DNA of 45,011 nt from an uncultured Pelagibacteraceae bacterium (GTDB taxonomy: Bacteria; Pseudomonadota; Alphaproteobacteria; Pelagibacterales; Pelagibacteraceae), in NCBI GenBank assembly GCA_902582105.1, contig CACHQT010000008.1, forward strand, positions 1 to 45,011, in the 5' to 3' direction. This document shows positions 1 to 9,899 of this stretch, one piece after another. Within the stretch, counting starts at the first letter, position 1; each line of letters opens with the position of its first letter. Made by a program: the position numbers and the translations under genes. A model generated the notes under the pieces. The model saw nothing but the letters and a program-made list of their open reading frames with translations, searched no databases and was not told the DNA's origin.

Positions 1-1
1 A

Positions 2-883
2 TCAGAGTTTTATTCTAAATTTGAACTATTTAAAAAATTTTATAAAGAAGCTGACGAAGTTTTAAATTTTCCAATATCAAAATTAATTTTAGATGGACCA
101 AAAGAAAAATTAGATTTGACAGAGAATACACAACCTGCAATTTTTTTAGTAGGATATTCAATTTTTCAGCTTTTAAAAAAAGAATTCAAAATTGATTTAA
201 ATAAAGCGAAATTTTTTGCTGGCCATTCTTTAGGAGAATATACAGCTCTAGCTTGTGCTGGAGTATTAGATTTTGCAAGTACATTAAAAATTCTTAAAAT
301 TAGAGGTAGAGCGATGCAAAGTGCAGTTCCCCAAGGAGAAGGTGGAATGCTGGCTATATTAGGTTCAGATATTGAAACAATAGAAAAAATTTTTAATGAA
401 AATAAAGATAAGTATCAATGTTACATTGCAAATGATAATTCTAACGGACAATTAGTTGCAAGTGGAGATACAGAAAGTATTAATAAACTTTCGTTGGACC
501 TTGCATCAAAAAATATTAAAAATATTAAACTTTCTGTCAGCGCTCCTTTCCACTGCAATTTAATGAATAAAGCAACAGAGCTAATGAAAAAAGAAATTGA
601 AAAATTAGAATTTAGAGATTTTAAAAATTCACTAATATCAAATGTTACCGCAGGTGAAATAAAAGATAAATCTATGATAAAAGATTTATTGGTTAAACAG
701 ATTGAAAATAAAGTACGATGGAGAGAGAGCGTTTCATATATGATTAATAATGGTGTAAATCAATTTATTGAAATTGGCCCAGGAAAAGTGCTATCCGGAC
801 TAGTTAAAAGAATTGATAGAAATGTAAAAATTAGTGCAATAAATAAAGAAGAAGATATAAGTATTATTAAAACAAATGATTAA
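2..883 (+). CDS. fabD: Malonyl-CoA:ACP transacylase FabD, 5' end outside the window
   Basis: This enzyme moves malonyl groups from CoA to acyl carrier protein in cytosolic fatty-acid synthesis. The frame is open from base 2, so the gene starts upstream and 293 residues are visible. The sequence shows TQPA, the nucleophile elbow GHSLGEYTAL, an RGRAMQ segment matching the conserved substrate arginine, and the later APFHCNLM segment carrying the catalytic histidine. The C-terminal IEIGPGKVLSGL is typical of the family. A TTG at 116 could be mistaken for a start, but conserved FabD sequence continues upstream of it. It overlaps fabG by 8 bases and heads the fabD-fabG-acpP group. Confidence 0.95.
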   Translation, partial: SEFYSKFELFKKFYKEADEVLNFPISKLILDGPKEKLDLTENTQPAIFLVGYSIFQLLKKEFKIDLNKAKFFAGHSLGEYTALACAGVLDFASTLKILKIRGRAMQSAVPQGEGGMLAILGSDIETIEKIFNENKDKYQCYIANDNSNGQLVASGDTESINKLSLDLASKNIKNIKLSVSAPFHCNLMNKATELMKKEIEKLEFRDFKNSLISNVTAGEIKDKSMIKDLLVKQIENKVRWRESVSYMINNGVNQFIEIGPGKVLSGLVKRIDRNVKISAINKEEDISIIKTND

Positions 884-1610
884 TTTTAAAGGTAAAAAAA
901 TATTAATAACAGGAGCGACTGGTGGAATAGGTAATGCTCTTGTAAAAAAATTCTTATCTTTAGATGGAACAGTTTTAGCAACTGGTACAAATACTGATAA
1001 ATTAGATTCTCTTAAAAAAGAATTTCCAAATATTAACGTATTGAAATTTGATATTTCTGATCACACCAAGATTGAAGATTTTATTGAAAATGTAACTTCA
1101 CAATTAGTTGGTTTAGATATTTTGGTTAACAATGCAGGAATCACTATGGATAATTTGTCATTAAGAATGAAAGATGAAGAGTGGAAAAAAGTCATAGATA
1201 TTAATTTAAGTTCAACTTTTTATTTGTGTAAACACGCTATTAAAAAAATGTTAAAAAATAAATATGGAAGGATTGTAAATATTACTTCAATAGTTGGACA
1301 CACTGGTAACTTAGGTCAATCAAATTATTCGGCCTCAAAGGCTGGTATGGTTGCGATGTCAAAAAGCTTAGCAATAGAGTATGCAAAAAAAAATATAACA
1401 ATAAATTGTGTTTCTCCTGGATTTATTCAATCAAAAATGACAGACAAAATAGTTGAAAGCATTAAAGCAGTTTTAACTTCAAGAATTCCGATGAGCAAGC
1501 TAGGGACTGGTGAAGATGTATCAAATACCGTTGCTTTTTTATCATCAGATGCAGCGTCTTATATTACTGGGGAAACAATACATGTTAATGGAGGCATGTA
1601 TATGGCTTGA
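876..1610 (+). CDS. fabG: 3-oxoacyl-ACP reductase FabG
   Basis: This NADPH-dependent short-chain dehydrogenase reduces 3-oxoacyl-ACP in the first reductive step of each elongation cycle. The 244 residues match the usual FabG length. Visible are the TGATGGIG nucleotide-binding loop near residue 13, the NNAG motif near 87, and the Ser/Tyr/Lys catalytic set in NITSIVG and NYSASKAG around residues 138, 151 and 155. The end VNGGMYMA is typical. The ATG overlaps the fabD stop region by 8 bases, suggesting translational coupling. A consensus -35 box for acpP overlaps its stop codon. Confidence 0.96.
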   Translation: MINFKGKKILITGATGGIGNALVKKFLSLDGTVLATGTNTDKLDSLKKEFPNINVLKFDISDHTKIEDFIENVTSQLVGLDILVNNAGITMDNLSLRMKDEEWKKVIDINLSSTFYLCKHAIKKMLKNKYGRIVNITSIVGHTGNLGQSNYSASKAGMVAMSKSLAIEYAKKNITINCVSPGFIQSKMTDKIVESIKAVLTSRIPMSKLGTGEDVSNTVAFLSSDAASYITGETIHVNGGMYMA

Positions 1611-1635
1611 CAAAGTTGATTAATAATCTAATAAC
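1607..1635 (+). promoter_or_regulatory. Candidate sigma-70 promoter for acpP
   Basis: A perfect TTGACA hexamer at 1607-1612 overlaps the fabG stop codon. After a 17-base spacer comes AATAAC at 1630-1635, a 4-of-6 match to TATAAT. The 49-base fabG-acpP gap is the longest in this gene group, and acpP usually needs much higher expression than its neighbours. This is a sequence-based inference. Confidence 0.5.
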
Positions 1636-1659
1636 GAAAATATAACAAAAAGGATTTAT

Positions 1660-1899
1660 ATGTCAGATGATATTTCAAGCAAAGTTAAAAAGATAGTTGC
1701 AGACCACCTTGGTATTGAAGAGGCTAAAGTTACAGAAGAGTCTAGCTTTATAGATGACTTGGGTGCAGATAGTTTGGACACAGTAGAATTAGTAATGGCC
1801 TTTGAGGAAGAATTTGGTTCAGAAATTTCAGACAGCGAGGCTGAAAAAATTCTAACTGTTAATGATGCAATTAAATTTATTGAGAGTAAAAGTAATTAG
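1660..1899 (+). CDS. acpP: Acyl carrier protein AcpP
   Basis: This small acidic carrier holds growing acyl chains on a 4'-phosphopantetheine arm in the cytosol. Its 79 residues match the family. The attachment site is Ser38 in [19 protein letters not shown], which is nearly invariant in ACPs. An AAGGA element lies about 10 bases before the ATG. In many alphaproteobacteria fabF follows acpP directly, but here the next gene is gmk, only 10 bases away. Confidence 0.97.
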   Translation: MSDDISSKVKKIVADHLGIEEAKVTEESSFIDDLGADSLDTVELVMAFEEEFGSEISDSEAEKILTVNDAIKFIESKSN

Positions 1900-1909
1900 A
1901 TATAATTAA

Positions 1910-2542
1910 ATGTCATCCACAAAAGATGGTATAATGATAATATTGTCATCACCATCTGGTGCTGGCAAAACAACACTTGTAAAATTATTAGCAAAAACTA
2001 AAAACTATCAAATATCTATTTCCCACACTACAAGAAAACCTAGAGAAAACGAAATAAAAGGTAAAGACTATTTTTTTACTAATAAAAAAGATTTTAAAAA
2101 TCTAATTAATAAGGAAAAATTTTTAGAATATGCCAAAGTTTTTAATAACTTTTATGGAACTACTCTAAAACCAGTTCAAGACAATCTTAATAAAGGAAAA
2201 AATGTCATTTTTGATATTGATTGGCAAGGAGCACAACAAATAAAAAATAAAAAACTGAAGTATAAACTAATAACTTTTTTTGTACTGCCCCCAAGTAAAG
2301 AAGTTTTATTTAATAGGCTTTCAAACAGAGACATGAAAGATAAAGTTATTGTAGAAGAGAGAATGAAACAATTTAAAAAAGATGTATTACACTGGCAAAA
2401 CTATGATTATGTAGTAATTAATGATGTACTGGAAAATTGTTTTAAAGAAATATGTGCTTTAATTGATTCAGAGGTCAATAAAACAAAAAATGGTTATAAT
2501 TTAAAATTTATCGAAAATCATGTAAAAAAACTACTTGTCTAA
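1910..2542 (+). CDS. gmk: Guanylate kinase Gmk
   Basis: Gmk phosphorylates GMP to GDP with ATP in purine nucleotide metabolism. The 210-residue protein has the P-loop [13 protein letters not shown] near residue 13, then [11 protein letters not shown] in the GMP-binding region and [11 protein letters not shown], all family hallmarks. Length is normal. Its last 12 bases overlap the 3' end of the convergent rsmA, leaving no room for a terminator. Confidence 0.96.
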   Translation: MSSTKDGIMIILSSPSGAGKTTLVKLLAKTKNYQISISHTTRKPRENEIKGKDYFFTNKKDFKNLINKEKFLEYAKVFNNFYGTTLKPVQDNLNKGKNVIFDIDWQGAQQIKNKKLKYKLITFFVLPPSKEVLFNRLSNRDMKDKVIVEERMKQFKKDVLHWQNYDYVVINDVLENCFKEICALIDSEVNKTKNGYNLKFIENHVKKLLV

Positions 2543-3322
2543 ATTTTCATATTCTTTAGCAATCTCGTAATATATGTCAGGTGATAAATTTTGAGGTCTT
2601 AATTCTATATTTAATTTTAGTTTTTCAACAATTGTCTCAGGTTTTTTAAATAATTGCTTTAGTGGATTTTTTATTTTTTTTCTTCTTTGATTAAAAAAAA
2701 CTCTAGTTACAATTTCAAGATTTCTTGATTTTTGAAGTTTAAGATATTTTTTTTTTGGTGTAAATTTTAATAATGTACTTTCAATCTTAGGTTTTGGCAT
2801 AAAACATGAAGCGCTAACATTTAGTATTTTTTTTACATCAAGTTTCCAATTTGATAAAATTGAAAGTCTTCCATAGTTTTTGGAATTTGTTTTAGCTAAA
2901 ATTCTATCTGCAACTTCTTTTTGGAACATTAAAATATAATTTTTATACCATTCATCTTGATGATCACCAGTTATCCATTTAGATAATATTTGTGTCGAAA
3001 TATTGTATGGTAAATTTCCATAAACAATTAACTTCTCAGGAGAAATTAAATTTTCTGAAACTTTAAGAATATCATCATTTATTATATCAACCTTATCATG
3101 AAATCTTTTTTTAAGTTTATCAATAAGTCTTTCATCTTTTTCAATTATAAATAATTTTTTAGGTTTTTTTTCTAAAATGGACTCTGTCAAATTACCTGTT
3201 CCTGCACCAACTTCCAAAACTGTACTATTAGAAAATATATTTCCCTCATCTACAATTTTTTGTATTATATTTTTATCTATTAAAAAATTTTGACCTAAAC
3301 TTTTTTTAGCTTTAATTGTCAC
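2531..3322 (-). CDS. rsmA: 16S rRNA dimethyladenosine transferase RsmA (KsgA)
   Basis: RsmA uses SAM to dimethylate two adjacent adenosines near the 3' end of 16S rRNA during small-subunit maturation. The 263 residues begin with the signature [13 protein letters not shown], followed by SAM-binding motif I ([11 protein letters not shown]) near residue 37 and the catalytic NLPYNIST near residue 104. It is the last gene of the minus-strand lptF-lptG-lptD-surA-pdxA-rsmA run and overlaps pdxA by 11 bases. The surA-pdxA-rsmA order is a widespread proteobacterial arrangement. Confidence 0.96.
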   Translation of the reverse strand: MTIKAKKSLGQNFLIDKNIIQKIVDEGNIFSNSTVLEVGAGTGNLTESILEKKPKKLFIIEKDERLIDKLKKRFHDKVDIINDDILKVSENLISPEKLIVYGNLPYNISTQILSKWITGDHQDEWYKNYILMFQKEVADRILAKTNSKNYGRLSILSNWKLDVKKILNVSASCFMPKPKIESTLLKFTPKKKYLKLQKSRNLEIVTRVFFNQRRKKIKNPLKQLFKKPETIVEKLKLNIELRPQNLSPDIYYEIAKEYENLDK

Positions 3323-4286
3323 GAATCTGATTTAAAAATTTAAATAATTCAATTAAGCTTGTAGGGTTAGATTTGTTTTTGCCCAACATTGTACTGTTGG
3401 GTCCATGATCGGGTGTCATTCTTAAAAAAGGGAGTCCTAGGGTAACATTGATAGCTTCGAATTCATGGAGAGTTTTAATAGGAGTTAAAACTTGGTCATG
3501 ATACATTCCTATAACTATATTAAATTTCTTTATATTACTTTTTAAAAAAAGTGTATCAGCAGGAAAAGGTCCATTAATATTAATTTTCTTTTTTTTGAGT
3601 TTTTTAATCGCGGGTATTATAATTTCTTTTTCTTCAGAAATTTTTTTGCTTGTTTCACAATGAGGATTTAGGCCAGTAATTGCAAATTTTGGTTTTCGCT
3701 TTAACTTATTTAAAAAAAATGAGTTTATAGTTAAAACATTTTGAATTATTTTTTTGGTTGAAATATTTTTTCTTACATCTTGTAAAGGCAAGTGTGTTGT
3801 TATGGGACTTACTGATAATTTTTTATTATATATAAGCATTACCTCTTTCCCATTTTTATTAGTTTTTTTTGCTATGTACTCGGTAATGCCTAAAAATCTT
3901 TTCTTTAAAAAGTGTTTCTTTGATATTGGGCCATTTATTAATATTTTGGCAGCTCCGTTGTTAATTATTTTTAAGCCTTCGATAAAGCAATTTTCTATAT
4001 ATTTTGAGGAGTTGGGAGTAATTTTATCAAAAGCTTTTTTAAAATTAAGTTTTATGTCTAAAACATTAATATAATTTTTTAAAAGTTTTATATCACTTAA
4101 ATTATTTTTATTAATTGTGTTTATTTTAAAATTATAATTTAAATTTTTCATTTGAGAAATTAACAGTTTTTTAGAGCAGATTAATAAGAAAGGTTTTTTA
4201 ATTTTTTTCAATTTTATTGATTTAAATAATAATTCTAAAAATACACTGTAAGGTTCACCAGCAACAATGACTATATTTTTATTCAT
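3312..4286 (-). CDS. pdxA: 4-hydroxythreonine-4-phosphate dehydrogenase PdxA
   Basis: PdxA oxidises 4-phosphohydroxy-threonine in the DXP-dependent pyridoxal phosphate pathway. The 324-residue protein carries NGPISKKHF, TGLNPHCE (a metal-binding histidine region), FPADTLF and GMYHDQVLTPIK, the last containing another conserved metal histidine; PDHGPN near the C terminus fits the third. The N terminus is lysine-rich and divergent, as is common in this genome. It overlaps surA by 8 bases and rsmA by 11. The partner PdxJ is not in the window. Confidence 0.9.
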   Translation of the reverse strand: MNKNIVIVAGEPYSVFLELLFKSIKLKKIKKPFLLICSKKLLISQMKNLNYNFKINTINKNNLSDIKLLKNYINVLDIKLNFKKAFDKITPNSSKYIENCFIEGLKIINNGAAKILINGPISKKHFLKKRFLGITEYIAKKTNKNGKEVMLIYNKKLSVSPITTHLPLQDVRKNISTKKIIQNVLTINSFFLNKLKRKPKFAITGLNPHCETSKKISEEKEIIIPAIKKLKKKKININGPFPADTLFLKSNIKKFNIVIGMYHDQVLTPIKTLHEFEAINVTLGLPFLRMTPDHGPNSTMLGKNKSNPTSLIELFKFLNQIRDN

Positions 4287-5226
4287 GGCTTATTTTTGAT
4301 CTTAATTTCAACTTATTAAAATAGATGATTGAAAATTGGTTAAGTTGTCTATCTGTTTCAAATCTAATTAAATTATCAAGTTCAGTTTTTAAATCTTTTT
4401 CAATTTTTTCAGTAACAACATTTTCTAATTTTAGAATCAAGAAACCGTTTGGCACATCAATTGTTTTAGTAATTTCACCAGGTTTAATTAATTTAATTTC
4501 ATTTACAATTTGTTGTGAAAGTTGATTTTTATTCATTAACCCAATTCTTCCACCAAAGTTCGATGTTGGTGATATGCTGTAAATATTAGCTGCTGTTTTA
4601 AAACCATTTTTTTTTATTTTTTCTCTAATTTCAAAATTTTTTTTATCAAAGTCTTTTTTATTTTCTATTGTAAATAATATTTCTGATAATAAATATTTTG
4701 TGATTTTACTATTGTTATTTTTATTGTCTTCAACTTTTTTTTTTAATTCTTCAACATTAATATTAAGTAGTTTTCTATAATTAAAATATACACGTTGGTT
4801 CCATAAAATTTCTATTTTTATTTTTTCTTCAATATTCTGTAACTTTATATTATATCTTGCTAAATAATTTTTAAATTCATCTATATTATTAAGTTGTAAT
4901 TTTTTATAATGATTTTGAATAAGGTTTTGTAAAACTTCTTTTTTTACCACTAAAGATTTATTATATTTATTTATTTCATTTTTTTTTATTTTTTCTCTAA
5001 TCAGTGATTCTTTTGCTAGATTTATCAAAGAATTTTTATCAATTTTTTTTAAATCATTATTTAAAGAAATTAAGTAATTAGCCTCTTGTAAAATATCTAC
5101 ATTTGTTATTATTTCATTATCCACTTTTGTTACAATATAAAAATTTGATGCAGCTTTTAAATTATTACTAAAAAAAAATAAAAAAAATAAATTTATTACT
5201 ATTAAATTTATTTTTGTTTTTAACAT
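4279..5226 (-). CDS. surA: Periplasmic peptidyl-prolyl isomerase/chaperone, SurA-like
   Basis: SurA is a periplasmic chaperone that escorts outer-membrane proteins to the BAM complex. The 315-residue protein has an N-terminal signal-like segment (hydrophobic to about residue 25, with KAAS as a plausible cleavage area), a helical SurA N-domain with VDNEIITNVDI, and one parvulin-like domain around residues 170-275 (LLSEILFT, FGGRIGLMNKNQL, GEITKTIDVPNGFLILKL). Only one isomerase domain is visible, whereas the E. coli protein has two. It lies directly downstream of lptD, its major client, with a 1-base overlap, which supports the assignment. Confidence 0.83.
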   Translation of the reverse strand: MLKTKINLIVINLFFLFFFSNNLKAASNFYIVTKVDNEIITNVDILQEANYLISLNNDLKKIDKNSLINLAKESLIREKIKKNEINKYNKSLVVKKEVLQNLIQNHYKKLQLNNIDEFKNYLARYNIKLQNIEEKIKIEILWNQRVYFNYRKLLNINVEELKKKVEDNKNNNSKITKYLLSEILFTIENKKDFDKKNFEIREKIKKNGFKTAANIYSISPTSNFGGRIGLMNKNQLSQQIVNEIKLIKPGEITKTIDVPNGFLILKLENVVTEKIEKDLKTELDNLIRFETDRQLNQFSIIYFNKLKLRSKISHE

Positions 5227-7628
5227 TATTTGTTAAAACCTGGACTGTTAATAGTTCCAAATGGTATAACAGTAAGAGAAAAATATATTAATTCTTCTGG
5301 CTTAATATCTCCATCTTCATAGTAAGATTTTTTGTATTCTACAGCTGCCTTTAAACAATCATTTTTATATTCATAAATTAAATCGTAATATTCGTTTAGA
5401 CCCAGTTGTTTGTTTCTTCTAGTATTAAAGCCCAAGGAAGAATTATCACTTAAATAAAGTGTGGTTTTGTTTGATAGATAACTTTCATCACCGATAATAT
5501 TATTTTTTTCTAGAAATTCAAAAGACGTAATAAAATTATTAACACTAAAAGTTGCATCTACAAGGTTATAGTTAAGAGTTTGCATATCGTTATCTAATGA
5601 AAAATTGTATTTAAGGTCAAAAAATTCTTTAGGTTTAAACAACATTTCACCTACAATATTAGAAGATTTTCTATTTAGAGTACTTTTTTCTGGAAGATCT
5701 TGATTTTCTTCATCTCTAAACATAGAAGCTAAATTTAATGAAAATAACTCATTCCCAAGTTTATCTGTCATTTTAAATTCGTTACCTATAGTCACTGACT
5801 GTCCACCTTCAACTGTTTCATCTGAACCTATTCTATTTAGAGAAAAAATATTATTATAATCAATTATTCTATCGCTATTCTTAATGTTTTTCGACTTATT
5901 CGGGCTAAATCTAGCTGATAGAATTGGGGTTAAAACACTATCAAATTTCAATCCTTCTTTTTTTAGCGGATATTGAATTTGATACTTTATAATTGAATGT
6001 AAATTTTGATTTAATTCATTTTTAGAATTTTTAGAATTTTTACTATCAGAATTGGAATTTTTTAATAGAAGCTCATAGTTTGTCACAAATCCATTTCCAA
6101 TAATATTTTGTAAGGATTGGTAATTTAAATCATTTACCATTTTTTTTTCGTAAACATTTGTATCGTACAATTTGCTATTACCACTAGAGGTAAATGACAA
6201 TTCACCCTCTAAACTATTTTCTAAGTATTTGGTCAAACTATAACTTGGAAAAATATATTCATATCTATCACTAGTCTCTTTTGCTAAATCTTCATAAACT
6301 TCTGTTGAAATATTTAAATCTAAATCATTATTATTTCCCTCAAACTCCAATTTTGAGTTTAAAACTGTTTCATTTGTTATCAGTGGAGATTTAAGCTTAT
6401 TTAATTTAAGATAATTATCTTCAGATACTTGTTGAATACTAAGGTCAATTTTTGAATTTTCAAAAAAATTAAAATTGGTATCAAAATTTGACTTTGCAAA
6501 AAAGTGAGTTCCTTGAGTTTTGCCTGATTGAATTAGTCTTGATTTATTTTCAATACTAAAGTCAAAAATATGATCAGAATTTTTGTTCGCTTGCCTGTAT
6601 TCAGTTTGATAAATTGTTTTTTGTTTATCATAAAATCTAGGAGTAAAAGTCAAGTCTTTATTATCTGATATTGCATAAAAATATGGAACTGCAAGATAAT
6701 TTCCTAGATTGTTAGAGGATGAGAAGGTCGGTATTAAAAATCCAGATTGTCTTTTAACTGTTGGATCAGGGTGAAAAAACTTTGGAAAATATAAAAATGG
6801 CTTATCGTAAATTTTTAGCCAAGCATTTTTATAATTTATTGTTTTTTTATTTTTATCATGGCGAATTTCTTCAGCAGCCATTTTCCATGGCGGGCATTTA
6901 TCTTTTCGTTTCTTACAGGTAGTAAAAATACCTTTTTTAAAAAAGGTATTTTCTTCTTCAATAATAATTGATTTTGCTTTTAATCTTGGTTCATTATTTT
7001 GGCTAAAATATTTTTTATTAAACTGTATTGATAAATCTTTCCCAACAATCTCATCAGTTTCCATATTTAATTTTACTATTCCAATATCGTATTCATTTTG
7101 TTCATTATCAATTAAATTTACAATTTTACCTTCAAGTATTTTATTTTTCATTGATAGGCTGAAGTTATTTGTGCTTAATGTATTGTTATTACTATCTTGA
7201 ACTATAGTTTTATTTTCAGAATATATTTCTTTTGATTTTCTATCATAAATTATATCGGAAGTATTTATTGTATACTTTTCTGATACTTTAATAGTGGTTT
7301 CATTTTTAGAAATAATCATATCTTTATTTAAAAAATATACCGCTTCATTTGTAGTTAAAATATTTTTGTTAATGATATCGATTATTTCAACATTATTTTC
7401 AACTATTATAACTGAGCTGATCTTGTCATATTCTGCTTTATCTGCATTAATTATGATTCCCTTTGGATCTTTAATTTCAACACCATTTCTAGCAATTATT
7501 TTATCACCTTTTTCTAGAGATTGAATTTCAGTTGCATTAATTTGCAACTCTTGACTAATAGCTTTATTGTTAAAAGAAAATATTAGAATAAATATACAAA
7601 TAAAATAAATTAAAATGTTATTTTTCAT
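5226..7628 (-). CDS. lptD: LPS-assembly outer-membrane protein LptD
   Basis: LptD is the outer-membrane beta-barrel that inserts lipopolysaccharide into the outer leaflet. The 800-residue protein starts with a signal peptide (hydrophobic residues 5-25), then an OstA/LptA-like domain (ARNGVEIKDPKGIIINADKAEY) around 45-200. Next come a conserved segment with two cysteines (CKKRKDKCPPWKMAAEEI) and PFLYFPKFFHPDP, then beta-rich sequence to the C terminus. Downstream surA and upstream lptG and lptF are the expected partners. A short SKNSKNSKN tract sits in the barrel region, probably a loop. Overlap with lptG is 11 bases. Confidence 0.92.
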   Translation of the reverse strand: MKNNILIYFICIFILIFSFNNKAISQELQINATEIQSLEKGDKIIARNGVEIKDPKGIIINADKAEYDKISSVIIVENNVEIIDIINKNILTTNEAVYFLNKDMIISKNETTIKVSEKYTINTSDIIYDRKSKEIYSENKTIVQDSNNNTLSTNNFSLSMKNKILEGKIVNLIDNEQNEYDIGIVKLNMETDEIVGKDLSIQFNKKYFSQNNEPRLKAKSIIIEEENTFFKKGIFTTCKKRKDKCPPWKMAAEEIRHDKNKKTINYKNAWLKIYDKPFLYFPKFFHPDPTVKRQSGFLIPTFSSSNNLGNYLAVPYFYAISDNKDLTFTPRFYDKQKTIYQTEYRQANKNSDHIFDFSIENKSRLIQSGKTQGTHFFAKSNFDTNFNFFENSKIDLSIQQVSEDNYLKLNKLKSPLITNETVLNSKLEFEGNNNDLDLNISTEVYEDLAKETSDRYEYIFPSYSLTKYLENSLEGELSFTSSGNSKLYDTNVYEKKMVNDLNYQSLQNIIGNGFVTNYELLLKNSNSDSKNSKNSKNELNQNLHSIIKYQIQYPLKKEGLKFDSVLTPILSARFSPNKSKNIKNSDRIIDYNNIFSLNRIGSDETVEGGQSVTIGNEFKMTDKLGNELFSLNLASMFRDEENQDLPEKSTLNRKSSNIVGEMLFKPKEFFDLKYNFSLDNDMQTLNYNLVDATFSVNNFITSFEFLEKNNIIGDESYLSNKTTLYLSDNSSLGFNTRRNKQLGLNEYYDLIYEYKNDCLKAAVEYKKSYYEDGDIKPEELIYFSLTVIPFGTINSPGFNK

Positions 7629-8700
7629 TTACTTTTACCAATCCGATGAGGGCAATTAATAATAAAATGATCTGAGGTGCCCATACCGAAACCATTATTG
7701 GAATTTTCTCACTTTCTGTTAGTAATTTAAAAAAGAAATTCACATAATAAATAATTACTGAAATAAAAATACCGAGTATCAAATTAAAAATTCTTGATTT
7801 ATTATATTTAACATTGAACATTAGAATTGATGATAAGCAAACCATGATAGCTAGATAAATAGGGTATGAGTAAAGTTTTAGCTGGTGTGCATTGACCATT
7901 ATGCTTGAATATCCTAAGGTTTTATAGTCTTTTTTTAACTCATTTAAATCTAAAATATTTAAAGAAGATAAATTTGAAAATAGATTTGAGATTTTTTGTT
8001 TATTAAAATTTGTTTCAAATATAATTTGGTTTTTCTTTTGAGTTGTTTGGTTTTCTTTAGTAACGGACGGTTGGTAAATTATCCAATTGTTTTTTTCTAT
8101 ATCAACTTTTTCTGCAGTTATTATTTTTTGAAATTTATGGTTTTTATCAAACTGTGTAATTATTACATTTTTTATAAAATTATTTTCTATTTTTTCCGCA
8201 TTTATCAAGTTTATATTTTTTGAAGTTTCGTCCTTAATCCAAAGACCATTAGAAGTAATTACAGCTAAATATTTATCATCTTTAGAATAGTCATTTTTAA
8301 TATCTAAATAAAAAAACTTTAAATTGGCTGATATATTGTAAAATACTAATACAATAAAAATACCTGTTAAAAAACTTGTCGCTGTAATAATATTTATTAT
8401 TTTTAAATTAGTTAATCCATAATTTTTGTAAATATTTAACTCATTTTTATCAATAATTTCAGAAAAAAAATATAGAGCGGATATTAAAAATATAAATGGA
8501 AAAATATCAAAAAGAATTGATGGTGCATTTAGCAATGTTAAAAATATTGGTAAAGTAAAATTTATACCCTCAACGTTTTTAAAAAAACTCAACTCTTCAA
8601 ATATATTTAAAATTATTGTAATACAAAAAAAAATAAGTGTAACGATCCCCAAAGATTTAAAAAAAGAATTAATCAAATATTTTTGGTAAATTGCAAGCAT
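7618..8700 (-). CDS. lptG: LPS export ABC permease LptG
   Basis: LptG is one of two inner-membrane permeases (YjgP/YjgQ family) of the LptB2FGC machine that extracts LPS. The 360 residues show the family topology: hydrophobic helices near residues 12-35, 50-78 and 100-125, a periplasmic domain of about 150 residues, then three C-terminal helices. It lies between lptF and lptD, and only 1 base separates it from lptF. F and G are paralogous; the second position in the operon and the C-terminal pattern decide the label. No lptB gene is in the window. Confidence 0.87.
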   Translation of the reverse strand: MLAIYQKYLINSFFKSLGIVTLIFFCITIILNIFEELSFFKNVEGINFTLPIFLTLLNAPSILFDIFPFIFLISALYFFSEIIDKNELNIYKNYGLTNLKIINIITATSFLTGIFIVLVFYNISANLKFFYLDIKNDYSKDDKYLAVITSNGLWIKDETSKNINLINAEKIENNFIKNVIITQFDKNHKFQKIITAEKVDIEKNNWIIYQPSVTKENQTTQKKNQIIFETNFNKQKISNLFSNLSSLNILDLNELKKDYKTLGYSSIMVNAHQLKLYSYPIYLAIMVCLSSILMFNVKYNKSRIFNLILGIFISVIIYYVNFFFKLLTESEKIPIMVSVWAPQIILLLIALIGLVKVNEK

Positions 8701-8701
8701 G

Positions 8702-9850
8702 TTATTTTTTCGTATAAATTAATTTATTTCTTAAAATTAGATAAGCAAATAAGCCTAAAATAATTGGCAAAATATAAAAGACACTAGTATTAATTAAATT
8801 TCTTCCTACGTAATTTACGGACATTTCAGAAAATATTATTATTATTACTCCAAAAGTAAAAATCAAAGATTTATGAGTTTTATATCTATGAGTTTCTTTA
8901 TACCTTGTAAGTAAGAAGCAGGATATTATAGTAATTAAAAATAAATAAATGGGTTTAATTATTCTATCAAAAAGTTCTTGATTTATTTCTTTAACAAAGT
9001 TTTGATCACATAATATATTGGCATTTTTATATATAAAAAATCTTTCTTTAAAATTATCTATATAAAAAGAGTAGTTACATTTAAAAAGGAAAAAAGTGCT
9101 TAATTCTTGTACTTTTGGGTGAGTGATAGACTTAGTTAGATAATTAGATAAATCGAATTCGGTTTTAGAAAAATTAAATACAGTTGTTTTTTTTTCATCG
9201 GTATTTAAAAATTTTCCATCGAACAATATTAATTTTCTTATACCTTCAACATCTCTTAAATAACCTTTTTTTGCAAAAATAATTTGTGACTTACCCTCGC
9301 TTAAATCATCTTTTAAAAAAATATTTTCAAATTCTTCGGATGAATTTTTGTTTTCTATAAAAATAGTAAGCTTATCGACGGTATCAATAAATTTTTTTTC
9401 CTGCATTAGCGAAGGGAAAAAATCCATATTCGAATCTTTCAGTTGTGATCTAGCCTGACTTTGTAGAGTCGGGCTTAATAAACTGGATAGAAATAATTGA
9501 AATAAAAAAAACAAAAAGGTATATTTTATCAGTACATTAGAAAATTTAATTTTATTAATTCCGTTTATCCAAAAAATTTTAAGTTCATTGCTTTCTTCAT
9601 ATTTCGTTATTGTATAAAATAAGGATATAAAAAAAATGAATGGCAGAATATTTTTAAAAATTTTTGGAAAATTTAATGCTGTAAAATAGAAATATATATC
9701 AAAACTGTGTCCATCTTCAGATATAAAGTCTAAAAAATTTACCGCCTGTATAATCCACACAATCAGGCTTAAACTAATAGCTCCTAGTAAGAAAAAATAA
9801 GTGTTATCAGATAAAAATTTTTTAAAGACAATTTTTTCGTTGAAATTCAT
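8702..9850 (-). CDS. lptF: LPS export ABC permease LptF
   Basis: This is the first gene of the LPS-transport operon and encodes the second YjgP/YjgQ-type permease. The 382-residue protein has hydrophobic segments near residues 17-37, 52-80 and 100-125, the family-typical LLSPTLQSQARSQL after the third helix, a periplasmic domain, and three C-terminal helices. It is followed with almost no gap by lptG, lptD and surA, and diverges from pepA across 49 bases, an arrangement also seen in other alphaproteobacteria. Confidence 0.87.
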   Translation of the reverse strand: MNFNEKIVFKKFLSDNTYFFLLGAISLSLIVWIIQAVNFLDFISEDGHSFDIYFYFTALNFPKIFKNILPFIFFISLFYTITKYEESNELKIFWINGINKIKFSNVLIKYTFLFFLFQLFLSSLLSPTLQSQARSQLKDSNMDFFPSLMQEKKFIDTVDKLTIFIENKNSSEEFENIFLKDDLSEGKSQIIFAKKGYLRDVEGIRKLILFDGKFLNTDEKKTTVFNFSKTEFDLSNYLTKSITHPKVQELSTFFLFKCNYSFYIDNFKERFFIYKNANILCDQNFVKEINQELFDRIIKPIYLFLITIISCFLLTRYKETHRYKTHKSLIFTFGVIIIIFSEMSVNYVGRNLINTSVFYILPIILGLFAYLILRNKLIYTKK

Positions 9851-9899
9851 AATAATAATCTATAAACCTTTTCAACTATAAGTATATATTCAAAAATCA
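9851..9899. promoter_or_regulatory. Divergent promoter region, lptF / pepA
   Basis: These 49 AT-rich bases separate the starts of two leftward and rightward operons, so both promoters must lie here or inside coding sequence. No strong hexamer pair or operator-like repeat is evident. Confidence 0.4.
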
